From Sulfurimonas sp. (GTDB lineage: Bacteria; Campylobacterota; Campylobacteria; Campylobacterales; Sulfurimonadaceae): a DNA stretch of 8,165 bases. This document shows positions 5,630 to 8,165 of this stretch, in pieces; the first letter of the stretch is position 1, and the number at the start of each line of letters is the position of its first letter. The position numbers were made by a program, and so were the translations under genes. A model generated the notes under the pieces. The model was given only the letters and a program-made list of their open reading frames with translations. It was not told where the DNA came from and did no database searches. The stretch spans positions 1 through 8,165 of the forward strand of contig JAMOMX010000359.1 in the NCBI GenBank assembly GCA_027066935.1. Reading direction: 5' to 3'.

Positions 5630-5636
5630 CAATAAC

Positions 5637-5649
5637 TATTATTATAATA
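5637..5649. promoter_or_regulatory. Perfect 6-1-6 palindrome between perR and nnr, possible PerR operator
   Basis: TATTATTATAATA is a perfect inverted repeat with a one-base centre, the architecture of Fur/PerR boxes. It lies just upstream of the perR -10 on the minus strand and covers the likely nnr -10 (TATAAT, 5643-5648) on the plus strand, so one bound dimer could affect both genes. PerR autoregulation is common. The sequence is purely A/T, so specificity is uncertain. Confidence 0.4.
5643..5648 (+). promoter_or_regulatory. -10 promoter of nnr
   Basis: TATAAT with an expected +1 near 5655 gives a leader of about 32 bases. The leader ends in AGAGGGAG (5677-5684), which is purine-rich but unusually close to the ATG at 5687. 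Confidence 0.5.
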
Positions 5650-5686
5650 CTTAAGTTAAATCTAGGTATTAGTTAGAGAGGGAGAT

Positions 5687-7051
5687 ATGCAAAAAATATT
5701 TGATGAAGTGGCAACTTTAGATAATCGATGTTATGAAAAATTTGCTTTGAGTGAAGATATTTTGATGGAGCATGCAGCTGATGGAATGGCTTCTTTTATT
5801 AGAGATAAATTTGTAAAAAACTCTAAAATAATTATAGTGTGTGGAAGTGGAAATAATGGGGCTGATGGAATTGCTTTGGCTCGTTTAGTGCATGGTGATT
5901 ATGATGTTTGGATCTATTATGCTAAAGAACCTCGTAGTGAGATGGCTAAACTTCAGGCAAAAAGAGCAAAGAGAATTGGTGTAAATATATTAGATAAATT
6001 TTATGATGCTGATGTTTTAGTAGATGCTCTTGTTGGTACTGGTTTTAGCGGAGAGTTGAGTCCAAAATTAAATGTTTTGATGGATATTATGAACAGTTCA
6101 AATGCCTATAAAATCGCTTGTGATATCCCAAGTGCTTATAAATTTTATGCTGATACAACTCTAACTATGGGTGCTTTAAAAAAGTCGATGTTTTTAGATT
6201 CTCATAAAGAGTTTGTTGGAGATATTAAAGTTTTAGATTTAGGAATTTCGCGTAGTATTTATGAAGGTTATACAAATTGGAATTTACTAGACTTAGATGA
6301 TTTAAAGTTACCTCAAAGGGATAAAAAAAATTCCCATAAAGGAACTTATGGTCATTTAGCTTTGGCATGTGGTGATAAGAGTGGAGCTAGTATTTTAAGT
6401 GCATTATCAGCTTTAAAATTTGGTGCTGGACTTGTGACGCTTGTTGGTTATGAAGATGAAATAATTCCTCACAGCATAATGTATTCACATATTTTGCCAA
6501 AAACTACTACCGCTTTAGCATGTGGAATGGGTTTAGGTAATGAGTTTAGCAAAGAAGAGATGGATAAATTTTTAGATAATGATTATCCGCTTATTGTAGA
6601 TGCAGATATCTTTAAGATGCCAATTCTTCTAAGTATTTTAAAAAGAAAAAAACTAATCTTAACTCCACATGCTAAAGAGTTTGTCGCTGTTTTAAAACAA
6701 ACTTCTTTAGCAGACATAGATGTAGAAGAACTTCAAGCCAATAGATTTAAATATGCAGAGCTTTTTGCAAAAAAATATCCATACGCTACACTCTTGTTAA
6801 AAGGAGCAAATGTCATAATTGCAAAAGATAATGAGTTCTTTATAAATCCACATGGAACGCAAATTTTAGCAAAAGGTGGAAGTGGTGATGTCTTAAGTGG
6901 TCTAATTGGAGCACTTTTAGCTCAAGGGTATTCAACACTTGACGCAACTATAACTGCTTCATTAACACACATAAAGTTAGCACATAACTACACAGGTGCT
7001 AATTTTTCACTCACACCAGATGACTTAATAGATGGGATTTGCAATCTATAA
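5687..7051 (+). CDS. nnr: Bifunctional NAD(P)HX epimerase / ADP-dependent NAD(P)HX dehydratase
   Basis: This two-domain metabolite-repair enzyme restores hydrated NADH and NADPH. The N-terminal YjeF_N epimerase (about 1-205) has GSGNNGADG (53-61), DALVGTG (113-119) and DIPSA (146-150). The C-terminal ribokinase-like dehydratase (about 215-454) has KGTYGHL (218-224), GAGLV (246-250), GMGLG (280-284), VDAD (304-307), LTPHAKEF (325-332), LLKG (370-373) and KGGSGDVLSG (396-405) with catalytic Asp401. At 454 residues it is shorter than the E. coli protein (about 515). Two oddities sit in the epimerase: DIPSA where DxPSG is usual, and only a few residues before ADTTLTMG, so the loop after that motif is shortened. 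It is divergent from perR, and thiG follows 51 bases downstream. Confidence 0.92.
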   Translation: MQKIFDEVATLDNRCYEKFALSEDILMEHAADGMASFIRDKFVKNSKIIIVCGSGNNGADGIALARLVHGDYDVWIYYAKEPRSEMAKLQAKRAKRIGVNILDKFYDADVLVDALVGTGFSGELSPKLNVLMDIMNSSNAYKIACDIPSAYKFYADTTLTMGALKKSMFLDSHKEFVGDIKVLDLGISRSIYEGYTNWNLLDLDDLKLPQRDKKNSHKGTYGHLALACGDKSGASILSALSALKFGAGLVTLVGYEDEIIPHSIMYSHILPKTTTALACGMGLGNEFSKEEMDKFLDNDYPLIVDADIFKMPILLSILKRKKLILTPHAKEFVAVLKQTSLADIDVEELQANRFKYAELFAKKYPYATLLLKGANVIIAKDNEFFINPHGTQILAKGGSGDVLSGLIGALLAQGYSTLDATITASLTHIKLAHNYTGANFSLTPDDLIDGICNL

Positions 7052-7063
7052 GTTATCTTATGC

Positions 7064-7069
7064 TATAAA
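7064..7069 (+). promoter_or_regulatory. Possible -10 promoter of thiG
   Basis: TATAAA (in ATGCTATAAAG) has an expected +1 near 7076, giving a leader of about 27 bases with AGGAAA at 7089-7094. thiG could equally be co-transcribed with nnr, as no terminator is visible in the 51-base gap. Confidence 0.35.
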
Positions 7070-7102
7070 GTCAATAATTAAAATATTTAGGAAATTAATC
7101 TT

Positions 7103-7882
7103 ATGGATAATATATTAAAAATCGGAAAATATGAATTAGGTTCAAGACTAATTGTAGGTAGTGGAAAATATGTAGACTTTGAAACTACAAAAGAAGCGAC
7201 TCTTGTAAGTGGAAGTGAACTAATCACAGTTGCAGTTCGTCGTTTAAATATCACTGATCCTGATAAAGAAAACTTAAGAGATACTTTTGCTGGAACTAAT
7301 GTGAAGTTTTTACCAAATTCTGCTGGATGTATAACTGCTGAGGAAGCGATAACAACTTTTAGACTTACTCGCGAAGCTACAGGTATAGATTTAATCAAGT
7401 TAGAAGTTATTGGGGATACTCAAAAAACTCTTTATCCAGATGTTTTAGAGACTATTGAAGCTTGTAAGGTTTTAGCAAAAGATGGTTTTACTATTATGGC
7501 TTATACATCAGATGATCCAATAATGGCAAAAAGACTTGAAGATGCTGGCGCTCATGCAATTATGCCTTTGGCTGCTCCTATTGGTAGTGGTCTTGGGATT
7601 CAAAACCCTTATAATATTGCTTTTATTAAAGATGCTGTAAATGTTCCTGTTATTGTAGATGCTGGTATTGGTTGTGCAAGTGATGCAGCTTATGCAATGG
7701 AGTTAGGTGCGGATGGAATTTTGACAAACACTGCAATAGCTCAAGCAAAGAATCCTATGCTTATGGCTGAGGCAATGAAATATGCAGTAATTGCTGGGCG
7801 CATGAGTTACTTAGCGGGAAGAATTCCTAAAAAACCTTATGCAACGGCATCAAGCCCGATTGATGGTTTGATTCAATTTTAG
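7103..7882 (+). CDS. thiG: Thiazole synthase ThiG
   Basis: ThiG builds the thiazole phosphate of thiamine from 1-deoxy-D-xylulose-5-phosphate, dehydroglycine and ThiS-thiocarboxylate in the cytoplasm. The 259-residue length is normal for this TIM-barrel enzyme. Visible features are LIVGSGKY (16-23), PNSAGC (71-76), the catalytic Lys99 in DLIKLEVIGD (96-105), MPLAAPIGSGLGI (154-166) and VDAGIG (185-190), the last two forming the phosphate-binding end of the barrel. AGGAAA lies about nine bases before the ATG. The partner genes thiS, thiF and thiH are not in this window, so they are encoded elsewhere or beyond it. Its stop codon forms the start of an 11-bp hairpin shared with the convergent GGDEF gene. 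Confidence 0.96.
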   Translation: MDNILKIGKYELGSRLIVGSGKYVDFETTKEATLVSGSELITVAVRRLNITDPDKENLRDTFAGTNVKFLPNSAGCITAEEAITTFRLTREATGIDLIKLEVIGDTQKTLYPDVLETIEACKVLAKDGFTIMAYTSDDPIMAKRLEDAGAHAIMPLAAPIGSGLGIQNPYNIAFIKDAVNVPVIVDAGIGCASDAAYAMELGADGILTNTAIAQAKNPMLMAEAMKYAVIAGRMSYLAGRIPKKPYATASSPIDGLIQF

Positions 7883-7905
7883 TAGTTACTCTTTAGTAAC
7901 TACTA
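7880..7905. terminator. Hairpin spanning the thiG and GGDEF gene stop codons
   Basis: TAGTAGTTACT (7880-7890) pairs perfectly with AGTAACTACTA (7895-7905) around CTTT. The stem starts with the thiG TAG stop and includes the stop and last codons of the convergent GGDEF gene, so it could act in both directions. Only a weak T-rich stretch (TATTTCTT) follows on the plus strand and none on the minus strand, so the hairpin may protect 3' ends more than terminate. Confidence 0.55.
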
Positions 7906-8165
7906 TATTTCTTCCACTATTTTTAGCTTCATACAAAGCCTTATCCACCCTTTTTATAAATGTTGATTGAGATTCTTCACATATATACTGGGTTACCCCT
8001 AGTGATACTGTTTGTTTTCCACCATTTTTAAAATGATGTTGTTCGATATTTTTTCTTATTTTATCAGCTAAAACAGAGGCTTGTTTAATTGTAGTAGATT
8101 GTAGTGTTATAACAAACTCTTCACCACCCCATCTAGCAGCAAAATCCCCCTGTCTTATAGTGGAG
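7886..8165 (-). CDS. Diguanylate cyclase (GGDEF domain), C-terminal part
   Basis: This is a partial gene that continues beyond the right edge; about 92 C-terminal residues and the TAA stop (7886-7888) are visible. The translation contains RQGDFAARWGGEEF: GGEEF is the active-site signature for making cyclic di-GMP from two GTP, and RQGD exactly five residues before it is the RxxD inhibitory I-site. Downstream, VSLGVTQY and RVDKALYEAKNSGRN are the conserved C-terminal GGDEF motifs. Both the active site and the product-feedback site therefore look intact. Sensor or membrane domains, if any, lie outside the window. It converges with thiG, leaving only three bases between the stop codons. Confidence 0.93.
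   Translation of the reverse strand, partial: STIRQGDFAARWGGEEFVITLQSTTIKQASVLADKIRKNIEQHHFKNGGKQTVSLGVTQYICEESQSTFIKRVDKALYEAKNSGRNIVVTKE

Noticed and set aside
7087..7398. A 103-codon minus-strand open frame opposite the start of thiG
   Set aside because: It is antisense to the conserved ThiG N-terminal half, and its composition is that of a shadow frame.

Overview
The window looks like ordinary chromosome from a low-GC member of the Campylobacterota, most likely a Sulfurimonas-like sulfur oxidiser. The reasons are the AT-rich codon use, Campylobacter-type -10 promoters (TTTTGnTATAAT with no clear -35), rpmI-rplT standing apart from infC, and protein sequences that read as epsilon-type. 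The genus is inferred, not demonstrated. There is no phage, plasmid, IS transposase, CRISPR array, tRNA or rRNA. The content is mainly housekeeping genes, and I see no new multi-gene system.

Layout from left to right. (1) 1-579: a type IV prepilin/pseudopilin-like gene whose reading frame is open to the left edge. (2) 593-820, minus: a small gene of unknown function, convergent with the prepilin gene and divergent from rpmI. (3) 892-1550: rpmI-rplT (L35-L20), separated by a 107-base spacer full of small inverted repeats that may be an autoregulatory RNA. (4) 1551-1657: a MITE/REP-like palindromic repeat starting at the first base after the rplT stop; its right-hand hairpin looks like the operon terminator. 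(5) 1715-3504, minus: kdsD-rluB, overlapping by one base. (6) 3547-4107: purN, divergent from kdsD across a near-perfect 19-bp inverted repeat that carries both promoters. (7) 4116-5617, minus: perR followed by a di-haem cytochrome c peroxidase, a peroxide-response pair. (8) 5687-7882: a bifunctional NAD(P)HX repair enzyme, then thiG. (9) 7886-8165, minus: the C-terminal part of a GGDEF diguanylate cyclase, cut by the right edge.

How the genes relate. KdsD makes arabinose-5-phosphate for the Kdo of LPS, PurN works in purine synthesis, ThiG in thiamine synthesis and NnrDE in cofactor repair. The clearest functional pair is PerR and the peroxidase: the regulator has the Asp that marks peroxide-sensing Fur proteins, and a Fur/Per-like box lies over the -35 region of the peroxidase promoter.

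The most interesting signal is in the promoters. Four genes (the small gene at 820, kdsD, purN and perR) have a perfect TATAAT exactly six bases before an ATG, with no Shine-Dalgarno sequence. Transcription would then start at or next to the A of the start codon, giving leaderless mRNAs. The other genes with their own promoters have normal Shine-Dalgarno leaders. This geometry also decides start codons for two genes whose longer frames would begin inside or upstream of the promoter. A second pattern is that two convergent pairs (purN/peroxidase and thiG/GGDEF) have long hairpins built over stop codons.
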